Shown one piece after another: positions 1 through 12,844 of a stretch of DNA of 64,000 nt. The DNA comes from Siphlonurus alternatus (taxonomy: Eukaryota > Arthropoda > Insecta > Ephemeroptera > Siphlonuridae). The stretch is from positions 37,010,571-37,074,570 of the forward strand of contig OX463778.1 of NCBI GenBank assembly GCA_949825025.1. The letters are read 5' to 3'. Position 1 is the first letter of the stretch. Every line of letters begins with the position of its first letter. The notes under the pieces were generated by a model. That model had not been told where the DNA came from. It searched no databases and worked only from the letters and a program-made list of their open reading frames with translations. The translations under genes were made by a program, and so were the position numbers.

Positions 1-830
1 AATGCAGTCGTACTATATATATGTAGAGCTAGCAACAAATATATGAAGGTTATTTCAGTTTACTGCTATAATATATAGGAAGTACAGACTCGAATAAATG
101 CATGCGTTAGATTTTAATGAAACTTTCAAGAAAGCAATTGATATAAAATATTGATGTCGATGATTACATACAACAGAAGTAAGGATAAATTTTGCGAGGA
201 TAAGAGTATAAATCTATGTACTAGACTATGTACAAAATAAAACATGGGTAAATTTTGGAGGCAACAGCATATCCAGCATCAGCATAGCCAGCATCAATTG
301 ATAACCTGCATGTACAAAATAAAATAACAGTCACTTTGCTTACCGTAAGTTATTATTCCTCACGACGATGGTGAACTTTCAAACGTTGCACATTTCACTT
401 CAAATCACAATTCTTCTTGATATTGCAGAAGTTGTAATCAATCTTTCATAATCAACTTGCACACGCTGCAGCAGGAGACAAACTAAAAGAAATCTCACCA
501 ACAGTAAATAACGGTTTCTTTTTAAAAATAACTATCAAACGTTGTAAAATTTACAAACAACATTGTAAAAACTCTCGATAACAAGTTAGGTATGTCAAAT
601 TTTTACCAACTTGCAGTAAAGTTGCGTCTCAATTCGATTACCGATCCAAGTATGTAAAACTACGTCCCCCATGACTCACAAAAATTACATACTAAATGTT
701 AAATTTAACAAAGATAATTTTACAATCCCAAGATTGCGATTTTTACAGTAACTTTGTAAGAAATTTTACAAATCTATTGTTAATGTGAATATTACATACT
801 GGTATTTGTGAAAATTTTTATCCGTGTACA

Positions 831-1467
831 GTATATACGTACGTACATAACTTATAAAAATATTCTAGAATCGGTTGTTTTTATAAAACACTTCTGTCAC
901 TTAATTACTATTTGATCATGTTTTTGTTAAATTAATATTTTTGTTTTGTTTTAAGAACTGAAGCTCAAATAAAATAGACGTATACGCCACACGTTTTAAA
1001 GTATTCTTTATATTCACTCGCTCTCACCATTAGAAATATTGTCATGCACGCACTTGTAAATTTCATAGTTCTACGTCTTAGAATTAGGCTATCATTCAAT
1101 ACAGGTTGTTATCGGTACAACGACGAGATAAGAAAGTAGCCTTTACCTCTGCAATGAAGTTTAACCTCATTTGATTGCCGTATATGTTTATGTATTGTGG
1201 CTGCTACAATGTTCGAAGAAATAGGAACTATGAAATTTACAAGTGCATGCATGACAATATTTCTAATGGTGAGAGCGAGTGAATCTAAAGAATACTTTAA
1301 AACGTGTGGCGTGTATGTCTATTTTATTTGAGCTGCAGTTCTTAAAACAAAAAAAAAAAATATTAATTTAACAAAAACATAAAGTAATTAAGTGACAGAA
1401 ATGGTGGAGTGTTTTATAAAAACAACCGATTCTACAATATTTTATAAGGTATGTACGTACGTATATA
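831..1467. repeat. Fold-back element with arms of about 230 bp
   Basis: The sequence from about 831 to 1075 reappears as its reverse complement from about 1222 to 1467, with scattered substitutions and an A-run length difference. The arms are separated by roughly 145 bp of unrelated sequence. Matching landmarks include the interval containing CGGTTGTTTTTATAAAA on the left and its complement near 1420, and the block beginning CACTCGCTCTCACCATTAG mirrored near 1261-1285. This is the structure of a fold-back or MITE-type DNA element. No coding capacity is visible. Confidence 0.75.
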
Positions 1468-2429
1468 TTGTATGATTACATTTTAAAGTCATTATTTTTT
1501 CCCTAATTAATTTATTTTTAAACAGCGCTTGAAAGATATTAGGTCACAATATTAATATTTATTTTAAGTTAAGTGTCTTCGTTTTTTATTTTTCTTTTTA
1601 AAAAATTAAAATTAATATCATTAAAATTAAAATCATCATCTCGTCATTAAAATCATCTTTATTTTGCGCAAAACTAGATGTGCTCAAAATTTTGCTCCAA
1701 AACCGAAATAAAATATCATTTCGACTTTTGCTCAAACCGCGATGCGCAGAACTAGTTTTGCTCAAAATGAAATGCGCCAAAGCCGAAGTAAAATCTCATA
1801 TCGGCTTTGGCGCATTTCGTGATGCGCAGAACTAAATGTGAGCATTTTTTTCGGCTTTTGCCCGAATTCGGCTTTGGGTGCTAACATATATATATATATA
1901 TATATATATATGGTATTATGTAAGTGGTGTAATGCCGGCTTTATAGTTTTCTCATGCTATCTTTTTTCTCTTCGGAACAAGGAAATTAACTAAATTAAGT
2001 AACCATTTATTTCGATCACCATATATTATTTTAAATTACATATAATAAGATTATAAGTAAAATTGCGACAAGTTTTTTAAAACTTATACTGGTATACTGG
2101 GAATCTTCTATTTAGAAAATGTTGATTTTTTTCGGGTGTAGTAATTAAAAAAAAAACCTTCTTATATATATTATCAAATACAAAAAAAAAAAACAAAAAA
2201 AAAAAAACAGAGAACTTAAATGGGTGAATTAAGAAAACACATTAACATATATAGTGTCGTTGTCTAAATATATTTATAAATATATTAGCCAATTCAATAA
2301 TTCAATGTTTCGAAGAGTGCATTATAACTTATAACATTCAACATTTTACTGTTATTTGCAATGATAAATTTTTCTAACATTTGTAGTGGGAGACACTAAA
2401 CACGCTAATTTCATTACGATGACGTGGTT

Positions 2430-2635
2430 TGATGCTTCCAAGTAGCACAGAAGTGCAGCAGAGCTACAGCGTGGGTGTTCGCGCTATGTGGGCGAAGTTT
2501 GGGAGCGTGTCGGTCTCCTCAGCAACGGTCTCGCGCGACCTGTCTCAATCACCAGCCGGCGTCACGCAAAGGTGCACGACCACCTGTAACCGCTGCCCTC
2601 ATCAGTTCCTCCATGTCCATGATTCTCCTAGTGAA
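2430..2635 (-). other. GC-rich island, possible terminal coding exon
   Basis: This interval of about 200 bp is far richer in G and C than its surroundings and is not an obvious repeat copy. On the minus strand an acceptor-like TTTTCACTAG precedes a short open frame (about 2631 down to 2557) encoding MDMEELMRAAV and then a stop. On the plus strand a 70-residue frame (2429-2641) is also open. Neither connects to other exons I can see. It may be an isolated exon, a gene fragment carried by a mobile element, or a CpG-rich regulatory island. I do not recognise the product. Confidence 0.2.
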
Positions 2636-3063
2636 AATTAAGACAATTTCATTCTCTTAAAATTATAAATATAATATTCATTTAACATTATTAATACTAC
2701 GGATGAAAATTATACCAGAGATGATATCAATAATTTAACAAAAAAAATTGTTTTGGCCGGCTTATTGTTCATATTATCATATTTAAAAATAGTTTAGGAG
2801 CTAGACTGAAAAAAAAAATCAAACAAACAAACAAGTAAATAAAATGAAAGACTGAGAAAATGATCAACAAATTATTTATGTTAAAAAATATATTATATTA
2901 CAATTTTAACATTTTCGGATACATAAACTTTTAGCACATAATTTAAAAATGTATTATGAAAGTGATAAAAATTAAAACCTATATAACTGTATTCTTATAT
3001 ACAATAATATACACCAGCTATGAACGTTGTTTCAATATTTTTAATACATAAATTATAATATGG

Positions 3064-3222
3064 CAGGCGCGGATCCAGAACCAAATTTCGGAAGGGGCTG
3101 TCTCCATAAGGCAAATGTTAAAAAACAAATTAGAGTAGGGGAAATGTCTATACTGCAAATGTTAAACCCAAAATTTCGGAGGGGCTGCAGCCCCCCTAGC
3201 AACCCCCTTGGATCCGCGCCTG
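3064..3222. mobile_element. hAT-type MITE, copy 1 (CAGGCGCGGATCC ends)
   Basis: The element begins CAGGCGCGGATCCA and ends with the reverse complement TGGATCCGCGCCTG. It is flanked by the 8-bp direct repeat ATAATATG (3055-3062 and 3223-3230), with one extra G before the left end. Terminal inverted repeats starting CAGG with 8-bp target duplications are typical of hAT elements. The interior has the purine-rich and CTGCAGCCCCCC stretches shared with the other copies in this window. Non-autonomous. Confidence 0.85.
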
Positions 3223-4117
3223 ATAATATGTATAAAATCTATAATTCATGATTTTTCCCAACCACTGCTTTTGAGTAATGAGTGCTTTAATAAAATTTAA
3301 GTGAAAGTTTGTATATGTTAAAAAATATTCAAAATATATTACCGATAATTTTTTTAAATAAAAGACAAGAAATAACTATATACTTCGTCAAATTGCATAA
3401 CTAGTTTATTTATTTGTTATATTTTAAATCTGTTTATATTGTTTAATTATAATAGAACATAATTTCATCTGATCGATGTACGATACAAATTAAGTTATTA
3501 GATGATCATGCAACTTGCTTTTAAAGGTTTAAAAATCATCGATACTCATGCAACCATGATCAGGATGTTTTAATAAATTTTCCGGTTGATTTGGCGCTCG
3601 ATCGATCCAGATATTCCAGATTCGATTGAGCGATCGACCGGACCGCGCTCCTATATATATTGTGTCTTCTTTTTCTTCTCAAGGCAATATTCTCAAGGAC
3701 CATCAGCTTTTCGCTAGAGTCATGTTTAAATCTGCATAATACGTTATTTATTTTAATAAATGAAATTTTTAGAAATTATCAATTATACTATAATCTTAAT
3801 ATTATTTATTTTATATAACCACATGCTGAGAAAAGCAAAAGTAATCTTATTTTTAATCATATATACTGCATTTGCATGCAGTTTTGCTTTATATTTTTTC
3901 GCATGGTACAATTTAACTGCATGCTCTATTTTTTTTTTTTTTTTTGTATCATATTATTTTAATTAAATATATATAACTGCTGATGTCACTTTTTAAAATT
4001 TATTTTCATTTTTTTTTTAATTAAGAGCTTTATATAAAAAAAAAATAGAGCACACCATTAAATGATAACAACATTTTACGTTGCACAATATGGTAATTTT
4101 TCATTACAAAAACCTCA

Positions 4118-4320
4118 CATCTCTAAATCACAATCTTTTCTCATAATTAATATAGACATACCACATTCGACGTACAGTATTTATATACGTAACACATAAG
4201 TTTTTCTCGTTGTTCTTTAATAATTCATAATTAAGAACTAAAGAACAGCGAGAAAACAGCTATGTATATTAGTATATTATGTATAATTAATGAGAAAAGG
4301 TTGTAATTTAGAGTTGATGA
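4118..4320. repeat. Imperfect fold-back element
   Basis: Outer arms (ATCTTTTCTCATAATTAAT and its near complement around 4285-4310) and inner arms (TTTTTCTCGTTGTTCTTTA at about 4201 and its near complement around 4240-4256) surround a small centre. It looks like a decayed MITE. There is no coding content. Confidence 0.55.
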
Positions 4321-5030
4321 TTTTTTTTATTTATTTCCTGATTTTTTAACTTTTATGTGATTTGTTTTACGTCATACCATATTATACCATATAGTTAAAC
4401 ATGAAATAATATTTATTTGTGAACTATAAATTCTGTACTTATAAATTATAAATGAATCAAAATGATAGAAGACTAGAAGAGAGGTCAAATTGACGATATA
4501 ATAAGAGCAAACAAATGATGCATCACTATGTTATTTTCATGTTATTTTTACTGATCATTAATATTTGCTGTCTCTTATAATGATAGATACCATACGTTTA
4601 TTTTTATGATCTAATATAACTTGATATATATGTCGAGTTCGCCTCATTTATGATATGCTTTATTAGATGATACAGCTATATGATAGAACGTTTTGATGAT
4701 TAATATATTGTGCTCACTTTGGATTAATCCCACCCGCAGTGCATAAAATCAGAGCTATAGCCATGGCCAGTAGAATGAAATGACCCGCGGAAAAATAATA
4801 GCTTTCTCGCTGTATGGCGCCCACAAATGCTCTCAGAATAACTCTCCTCTAGCACAGCCCCCAACCCAACGTATATAATAGTTTCAACATGCAACAAAAA
4901 CTTGTATTGTTATGAATTACATATTTATCTCACATTGTTTGAATCCTTTTCAGCAAAAACAGATGTATAAGTAAACAAAACTAGTATAAAATATTATTAT
5001 GCACATCACGAGAGAATGCACGTGCATTTC

Positions 5031-5485
5031 ACTTTTTTTTTTTTTTTACGAGGATACACCCCTAAGAGCTTACAGCTCGCGGTGGGGTAATGGCCGGGAT
5101 AAGGTAGGAAAAGATTATAGTGGTCACGGCCTGTTACGCGTCCCAGGTCCCAGCATTCGCTATTCGCTGAGGTGAGACTGAGGGAAAACCTCAGTCAGGA
5201 CGGACACTTTTTTAACTTCTACTTTTTTTCCAATTGACCAAAGTGATGACCAAATAAGCCTGGAGAACCACATGACACAATTAAAAGTGCACGTGTATCA
5301 CTGCACTGGGTGGAAAGTGGAAAGCGAGATTAGAATTTACCCCAGGAAGGGCCGGCCGGAGCAACGTAATTTTTACTTGAAACGGTCACCCGTCCAAGTA
5401 CTAACCACGCTCGACGTAGCTTTACTTCGGTGATCTAACGATCCGAGAACTTGGCCAAAGCACTGCACACACTCTACCGGACCTT
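5031..5485 (-). mobile_element. 5S rRNA-derived SINE, family A
   Basis: Read on the minus strand, the 5' part (about 5385-5450) contains ACCGAAGTAAAGC and GTGGTTAGTACTTGGACGGG followed by TGACC, which is recognisably the promoter half of 5S rRNA. A middle segment with CTGACTGAGGTTTTCCCTCAG follows, then a tail with TTAGGGGTGTATCCTCGT and an A-run (T-run at 5031-5046 on plus). This arrangement defines a 5S-headed SINE transcribed by RNA polymerase III. The same tail recurs near 11780. Confidence 0.8.
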
Positions 5486-7211
5486 CTTTTTTCTATCGTC
5501 CCCCCCCCCTTCCCCCCATCCCCGTACGTATATACCGAATGGGGACATATAAGGAACTTCTAAATTTTAAACACATATGAAATACATAATATGTTATATA
5601 TAGTATATGCCTGGAAGAATATATATCACATCGGCAGCAAGCGCAATCTGTTGTGTCCGAGAGAGAGATAAGAGCCGGTTAGTTCGATCGACGAGCTATA
5701 TATAGCTCGGCGACTCTCAGATTGATTGATTCGATACGTTAATTGGCTCATATAAAAATGTTGCAACATATCTGCAGTGTAATTAAATTTTTAAGTTGTA
5801 TCATGCATATATGCAGTTTAAAATTTCTTATACGCCCCTGTCGGTAACGTACGTGTATGAAAATTAAATTAATGCTTAAAAATTACTTGACAATAAATAT
5901 ATGCACTTATATCAAAGCTGTGTACATGCAAATAATTTTTTATGTATAATAATCGTTATAACTATAATACAATGTTTGCTTGTATACTTTAAACTGACGT
6001 ACCCACTATAATTATATACACACACGCTATACACACAATTGGGTATGTATAGCGGGTACGTCAATTTTTAAATATCTCGATATATTATACATAATGCTGT
6101 ACATAATAATTAATGCTTTAAATATATTGTAGATACATGTGCATATTATATATTTTATATGTTAAATTTTTTTACTTATTAATTAACTAAATAAAAAAAA
6201 ATATATATAAATGACAGACCTAGCTAATTTACTGTGTATTACATATTTTAAAGTAGAAAAAAATAATGTGTCTATTTTAAAATAAAATTTGTTATATTAT
6301 AGTAATTTAAGACGTATTTCTTATTGCAACTCAATAATAAATGGTTTTATTGAAATTTTGAAAAGTGAGAAAGATAATTATATTAATTATACATTGTGCA
6401 AATTTTGCTGCTAGATTCAGATTCAGAATAGGTTTTAAAATGCTACCGCGGCGTATAGTCAAATTATAAACGCAACCAGCATGACTTAAATGCTAAGCAG
6501 GTTGCCTAGCTTTAAACTATTCAAATTTTGCTTTTACGGCAATTAAAAAATAAAATTTATTAATTATGTCAAATTCCAAAGTTTAAGGGATTTCTAATTA
6601 AGAATATAAGAAAATAAATAATCATGTATGTATTCATTAAAGGTATAGTTTAATTTTATTTTTCAACATTTAATAAATATAATAAATTTAATAATACTAA
6701 AACATGCATGCATATTGTTTAGCAGTATCACAAATTTTTAAATAAATATAGGCACCAAGCATATCCTGAGAATCACATTCCTACACAATGATAATACTGT
6801 TTAATACATTTAATGCAATAAAAGGGCAAAAGTTAGTGGGTTAAACAAAATATTGTTAGCATTTTGATGCACGTGTTGGGAAGGTGTTGTTATTTGCTGT
6901 CAAAGAGGCAAAATAACTCAACATTTTATGAAAATAAAAATTTAAGAGAGACTATAATGCCCATTGTCATTGCAATTCTATTGAAAATAATTTATTATTT
7001 ATTAACATTAAAGCGAGAATTTTGTATCATTTGATACACATCAAAAGCAGTTAACTTATTTTCTCAAATATAGTCTACAAAAATAATTAGAGAACTGGGA
7101 ACCAGCTCTTGTATAAGGAACATAACAGATGTGTTAGTTTACTTTGTATTTAAATAAATTTTAAGGCAAACTTTTGATTTTAGTACAGTGTGAGGGTACA
7201 ATACTGCTTCA

Positions 7212-7217
7212 TTTATT
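7212..7217 (-). terminator. Poly(A) signal of the LRR gene
   Basis: AATAAA on the minus strand, about 110 bp beyond the stop codon at 7329. It is a plausible cleavage signal by position and sequence only. Confidence 0.4.
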
Positions 7218-7328
7218 CATTTAAAAAAAAATCTACAACTTTAATTTAAAAGGCACCACATATTATCAATATCTTATCAAATAACGGATTAATTCATTGC
7301 AATAAATAGACATGTACTGAGGGAATAT

Positions 7329-9638
7329 TCACGTTATTTTCACAAACAAATTATCATGTAACTTATGTGTATAGAGAAATTCTTTCAGCTCTGCAGCCTG
7401 GCTTGTGACATGCACACTGTTATCAACTTTCAGCTTGGTTAGTCTCGGACACATGCACACCAGGTGCTTAATTGACTCCACAGTAAGGGCATTGACCTTG
7501 CAGAGGTGAAGCTCAGTGAGCCTAGAGAGAGTTTCTCCGTTCTCCTCTGCTTTGGTGCAAATGGTAGTCAGTACCTTGTCAGTCAAGCCGGACACCTTTG
7601 CCACAGTAGCTTTCATGAGGCGAGTAGAACTAAGCATGTTTTGAATGGGAATGAATGGAAAATCTCCTTCAATAGTGAGTAGTTCTAGAACCTCAAACTT
7701 GCCATGCAATGAGTAAGCATTTGTCTCAGAAGGTTCGGCTTTAAGAACTAAAACAGTAAGGTTACGGCAGAACTTGGTAATCAAGCTAATATCAAATGAA
7801 CTATACTCTAGAATCAAATGTAATTCTGTGATGCTAGAATGAAAACTAAAATCAGTAGGGAAGTTGAATGCTTTTGTAAAATTTCTTTTCATTTCAAGGC
7901 ATTTGATATGGGATAATTTGTTAATTTCTGATATTTTCAGTTTCATGTCACTAGATAATTTTAAATCATCTACATTTGGCATCATTGCACACACAAGAGT
8001 CCAATCAGAGGCACTAACTCTGTAGTTGAGAATTATTTCTCCTGCTAGGCTTAGAGGAGGAGCACCTGGGTGTGTTTTGGCATACAGCACAACAGCATGA
8101 ATCAGGTTCTTGTGATGGAGGATTCTCAGCTGTGGTAAGTTCTCTAGAGCCACCACGATACCCTCAGCAGTCAGGTTATCTTCAAACTCAGAGAGCTTTA
8201 GCACTCGCAGCAGCGTACATTTGCCATGTGTGCCGTCATCAACGCAGAGGTAACGAACACCTTTCTCAGTCACCTCACTTGCCTTCTCATTGATCTCCAG
8301 ACGCCTGTAATGCAAACACATTGATAATAAAATAAAATTAAATATATATACGGTAAAGGGTATAGGATCCTATCCCTTGAAGGAAATGTAATAATAAATT
8401 AAATAAAGTTATAATTTATGTTAAGAGATATTGTTTTCAGTTATAACCTCGATCAGAAACTTTTATACGGTACTGAATACAGGGCAGATTTAAACAGAAC
8501 ATAAAAATCAGAGCAAGGTGTATATTTTATATTACTGCTACATATATGTAATTAACTTGTATTATTCTTATATATGTATTAACTTCTCCAATAGTTTAAA
8601 CTTTAAATTGTATCAGTATCAATGACAAAAATGTTGTTTGTCTGCATCAACATGTTTTACCATACCTCAGATGAGGCAGTGTTTTTCCGATGATCTCTGC
8701 AGTGCTGTCTCCAAAAAGCTGACCGTAAAATGGGCCGACGGGAGAGATGATGACCTCTGTGAGGTTTGGTAGTCCGGACAGTCCAATGTTCAGCAGTGAG
8801 GGAGGGCACTCACCAGTGACCTGCAGCAATCTCAACGACCCCTAAAAAAATTAATGTTTTCTTATATAATTATATTATTACAATATTGTATAATGTGTTC
8901 AGTGATAGAACACTATAATAGATTAAAAGAAAAGTAGTCATAATACATTATTGCAATATTGTATTTGTTAATTACAGCTATAATTCCAAACAGCTCCTCT
9001 TTCATTTCCATTACTGTTTAGAATCTACTGGTAATTGTGCAATTCTACAATGAAACCTTGCTGCAAATGAAACTAGAGCCATTTAAAAGTATATAGTGAT
9101 TATATTCCGTTATAAGTGGAACAAGATCTAAAAGTATCACACACCTGAGCCTGAGCTTGCAGTAGAGCAAGAGTTGACTCTACGTCCTTGCGAGTCCAGC
9201 CACTGCCCTTAACTTCCCTCAACTTGCAGCCCAAATCAAGGTAGATGTGCTCCAGGTTGCAACCAATCAACCTATTTAGACTGTGGATGCTCCCAAAAAA
9301 CAGACGACTTAAAGGATCTTTGCCTCGTAGTTCCTCTACTAGTTGGGTGAGCACACTTGTAGCTGTAATAAATTATTACGTTATTCATTAATACTGTAGT
9401 AGGAAATCAAAGTCTTATACTGCATATATATAATTATTTTAAATATGCATATGGCTATATATATACAATTTATTCAAGGATACTTACGAAGACATGTAAA
9501 GTGCTCTTTTGTTCGGTTGAGGAAAAAATACCAATTCCAAACTACAGCTCTCACACTTAAATCTTTTAAGGAACAGAAATTACGAATTCTGCTCCGCCGT
9601 ATCCGTCCCATTTCTGCAGCTTCTCCCAGTGCTGCCAT
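7329..9638 (-). CDS. Leucine-rich-repeat protein, unnamed
   Basis: Four exons join in frame: 9638-9488, 9362-9145, 8841-8666 and 8304-7329, giving 506 residues. Introns are GT-AG with phases 1, 0 and 2. I took the ATG at 9638 because it directly follows an acceptor-like CACACAG and starts an uninterrupted frame; an upstream in-frame ATG at 9866 lies in AT-rich, low-quality sequence. From about residue 120 onward there are irregular leucine-rich motifs, such as LPNLTEVIIS, CTLLRVLKLSEF and LTELHLCKVNAL, at spacing typical of ribonuclease-inhibitor or F-box-associated LRRs. The N-terminal stretch SLKDLSVRAVVWNW resembles the helical start seen in LRR substrate receptors of E3 ligases, but no clear F-box or BC-box is visible. 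No signal peptide or membrane segment. A role as a cytosolic adaptor is inference. I do not recognise the gene. Confidence 0.75.
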
Positions 9639-9975
9639 CTGTGTGGCAAATAAGACAAAAACATAACTTAATTTAAGGTATACAGAGTCATCATCCCGGA
9701 AAACTTCTTTTAAGATAACATTTATAAATAATATTCTAAAACATTGGTGTATTATTTTGTTTAGATGATTAAATACATTAATTGATGTTTTTAAATAATC
9801 AACATCTATAATATTCCAAATTAAAAGGCGAGAGAGTCCAGGTGACGAACATTTGCATTTTAACAAGAAATGTGTAATGCTGTTAAATAAAATGAAACAG
9901 TATAAAACATTTGTATACAGACAACAAAGTGTAATCAGACCCCAGCATTTTATTACCTCATAGCCGTGAACATGG

Positions 9976-11533
9976 CCCTATCTCTACGGTCTGGTTGAAC
10001 CTGGTAAGGTGGCTGGTAGACTCTTACAAGCACTAAACCAGCAGTGCTGGTAAGCCGTACCTGTTCTTACCAGCCATCATGAAATGCTGATAAGTCGAAC
10101 CAGGGCATACCAGGCAATACCAGCCACTGTCTGGTATTGCCTGGTATGATTTACCAGAAGATCTTGTAACTATATACTAATTTGTTATTATTTTTTAAAT
10201 ATTATTAATTTAACATATTAATTATAATATAATAATATTTTATATTATATTTATAATTTATACATAAATTATTTAAATAATTTATTGATATACACTGTAA
10301 ATATAGATTAATTATACAATTTAATTTTTATACTGTGTGGATCGACTGTTGATGAGAATTTACCAAAATACTAAAAAAAAAAAAAAAAAACAAAAAAAAA
10401 AAAAATTTTTTTTGCACATTAATTATGGAATGAATTGATTTATTTTAATTAATAATTTATTTAAAAATTAATACAAATTTTCAGTCGTTTTTATTAGCCA
10501 CTGACACCTGGTGGTGAAAAAGTGAAGCATCATAGCAAAACATATGGAAGTGATTGAAGATGTCAACAACCGTGAAAATGACCTGTTTTACTGTTAAAAT
10601 TGTGTTATAAAGTGACTTTGGAGGTAAAAAAACATCTTAACAGTAATAAATAAATCATACTGCTTAGGTGTAGGCATTAATGATTTACTTTTGTGCTCAC
10701 AGAAACCCATAATCAAGGAAAAACCATAAGTCAACTGCAGATCATTGCAGACACAATGCCAGCAGTTTGTTCTTCTTGCTCTTCATTATTTTCCTTGCAT
10801 GGTAAGTACATATTTTTATTTTGAATATTTTATGTTTCTCATCATTCAAATTAAAATCAAATATTTAATAAAAGCATACCTTCATGTTTTTTTTATTTAT
10901 TTCAAAGATCGAATTGAATGATCAGAATCAAGATTATGCCACAACATTTTGAATCAAAGTTTTAATGTTTAATGTACTGTGCCCTGCAGGAATTGGCATA
11001 CTGTGAGCCACTGAAAGATCCCAGACTACAGTATTATGGATGGAAGAGATGCAAGAAGAGTCCCTTTAAAAAGTTTCCTTCCATTCCTTAAATTTATTTC
11101 TAAATATGATTTCTAGTGGCCGCCATTTTACCTGCATATCCCCACCCCGTCCCCACCTCTCAGATGTCAGCACTGCATAAGTCAAAACAAGTTTTGAGTG
11201 TATCATTTAAGTACCAAATAAAAATTTTAAATTTATTTTTTCTGTACTCTTTCGTATATAGAAAATTAAAAAATGATTTTTGATACTAAAAAAAACTAGC
11301 AAACAGCATATTTTAAGGCAGGAGGAGGGGGAGGGAAATTTTGATCTAAGCTTGCCAGGTAAGACCTGGTATCCCATACCAGCACACCAGGTAAAATCTT
11401 ACCAGCCAGGCTATGCAGAGTGACCATTTCTTACCAGCCAGGCTGGTACGGATATAATGTTAAATTGTACCAGCAGATGGCCAAGTTTGTTACCAGGCAC
11501 CTTACCAGGTTCAACCAGACCGTAGAGATAGGG
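9976..11533. mobile_element. 1.56-kb TIR DNA transposon, non-autonomous
   Basis: The ends are exact inverted repeats of about 37 bp: CCCTATCTCTACGGTCTGG at the left and its complement at 11515-11533. The first and last 150-200 bp are dense in CTGGTA/TACCAG words, the pattern of subterminal transposase-binding sites. No transposase frame is present. I see no convincing target duplication, so the superfamily is unassigned. A short exon-like segment with a good splice donor lies inside at about 10755-10801. Confidence 0.8.
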
Positions 11534-11629
11534 GGGTAAAACGCTGACCCAGCCCTTGAGGCAGTTCCTGCAGCAGGAATCCTGGCTCAAGGGAATGAGT
11601 ATTAATACATTATTGTCTCTGTTAATTGA

Positions 11630-11900
11630 GTCAGAGGCTCCCTCTCTGGGGTAAATTTATCTTGCTTTCCATCCAGTGCAGTGAGATGCACTTGTGTGTG
11701 GTTCCCCAGGCTTAATTTGGACATCACTTTGGTCCATTAATGATTTTTTTCTTTTTTTTTTTTTTTTTTTTTTTTTTATACAAGGATACACCCCTAAGAG
11801 CTTACAGCTCACGGCGGGGTAATGAAAATTAAGTAGAGGTGTCCGTCCTGACTGAGGTTTTCCATATGGTTCCCTCCAGCAGTCTCATCTCAGCAAATCG
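11630..11900. mobile_element. Rearranged fragments of SINE family A
   Basis: The left part (about 11665-11745) is the sense strand of the SINE segment seen near 5235-5320, including GGACATCACTTTGGTCC. It is followed by a long T-run, the antisense tail GGATACACCCCTAAGAGC, and then sense core sequence GTCCGTCCTGACTGAGG. The order and orientation differ from the intact copy, so two insertions or an internal inversion are likely. Confidence 0.6.
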
Positions 11901-12095
11901 ATGGTGTTCCGTCAAAAACGACTAACTCATTTTATCGCGTCCTCTCAAAAACGACTAACTCGATCGTTTTATCGCGAGCCGAGATGGTCGGTTTTGCACT
12001 ATGGGTTTCCATTGCAGGGGTATAAAAAAAATGTATACCTGGAAACCCATCTCTGATATCTCTTTGAGTAATTTTATAATTTATAAATTATCTAT

Positions 12096-12125
12096 ATATA
12101 TATATATATTATATATATATAATAT

Positions 12126-12222
<97 letters not shown>
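12096..12222. repeat. (TA)n microsatellite
   Basis: About 125 bp of almost pure TA dinucleotide with a few single-base breaks. Overlapping open frames rich in I, Y and N come from this repeat and are not genes. Confidence 0.95.
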
Positions 12223-12224
<2 letters not shown>

Positions 12225-12272
12225 GATCTGCATGATGCATATTATGCAGCCAGCATGCATAATTAAGTCATT

Positions 12273-12736
12273 AATAGGTGACTTGTCCTTACACTGATCC
12301 TCGCCATCTGTGAGTGGCGCTGCAACTTTTTGCAACTTGCAGTTCAAAGTCGACCAATCACTTGACAGCATGACGTCATGTTGTTCTAACCCATCAATGG
12401 CTGCTCTGTGGTCAACCAATCGCAGAATCGCTTGGCAGCATGGCGTCACACACGAGCCGCGGTGGCCCGAGGTAGTTGTCTTTATCTCGCTAGTATTTGG
12501 AATTGAGCAGTGCTAGGGTGAAAACAATTGCACTGAAGCAAACTAGAATAGTTATACCACGTTTTGGCAGTGAAAAATGTTAACTTTTTATTTTCTTTCG
12601 TACCTAACTCAGGTTCACAAAATTTTTCCCCATCTTCGCAATGTATTATTTTGTTTCTACATGCTATGACCGTACACGAAGTTGCAGCGCCACTCGCACA
12701 GATGGCGAGGATCAGTGTAAGGACAAGTCACCTATT
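12273..12736. mobile_element. TIR element carrying CCAAT and CRE motifs
   Basis: AATAGGTGACTTGTCCTTAC at 12273 and the following 40 bases reappear inverted, ending at 12736, so the TIRs are about 60 bp. The interior holds TGACGTCA (about 12371), two CCAATC boxes (about 12353 and 12415) and a second near-CRE, GGCGTCAC. No transposase frame is visible. Confidence 0.75.
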
Positions 12737-12844
12737 GCATATTATATTTAATATATATGATATATATATATATATATATATATATCATATAGGGTTTTTT
12801 TTCCGCGATTCATATATATATATTCATATATTCATATATGTATT

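Larger units (their letters stand above)
1..7211. other. Gene-poor AT-rich region left of the LRR gene
   Basis: No multi-exon gene can be assembled here on either strand. The stretch is AT-rich with short (TA)n tracts, including one near 1887-1912. It contains a long fold-back element (831-1467), a small GC-rich island (about 2430-2635), a hAT-type MITE (3064-3222), a smaller fold-back (4118-4320), a 5S-derived SINE (about 5031-5485) and a short inverted repeat around 5990-6070. Open frames such as the one at 3760-3966 are AT-rich and hydrophobic, as expected by chance. Regulatory sequence cannot be excluded but nothing specific is visible. Confidence 0.6.

Noticed and set aside
12001..12449. 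Predicted proteins rich in I and Y on both strands
   Set aside because: They are translations of the (TA)n tract.
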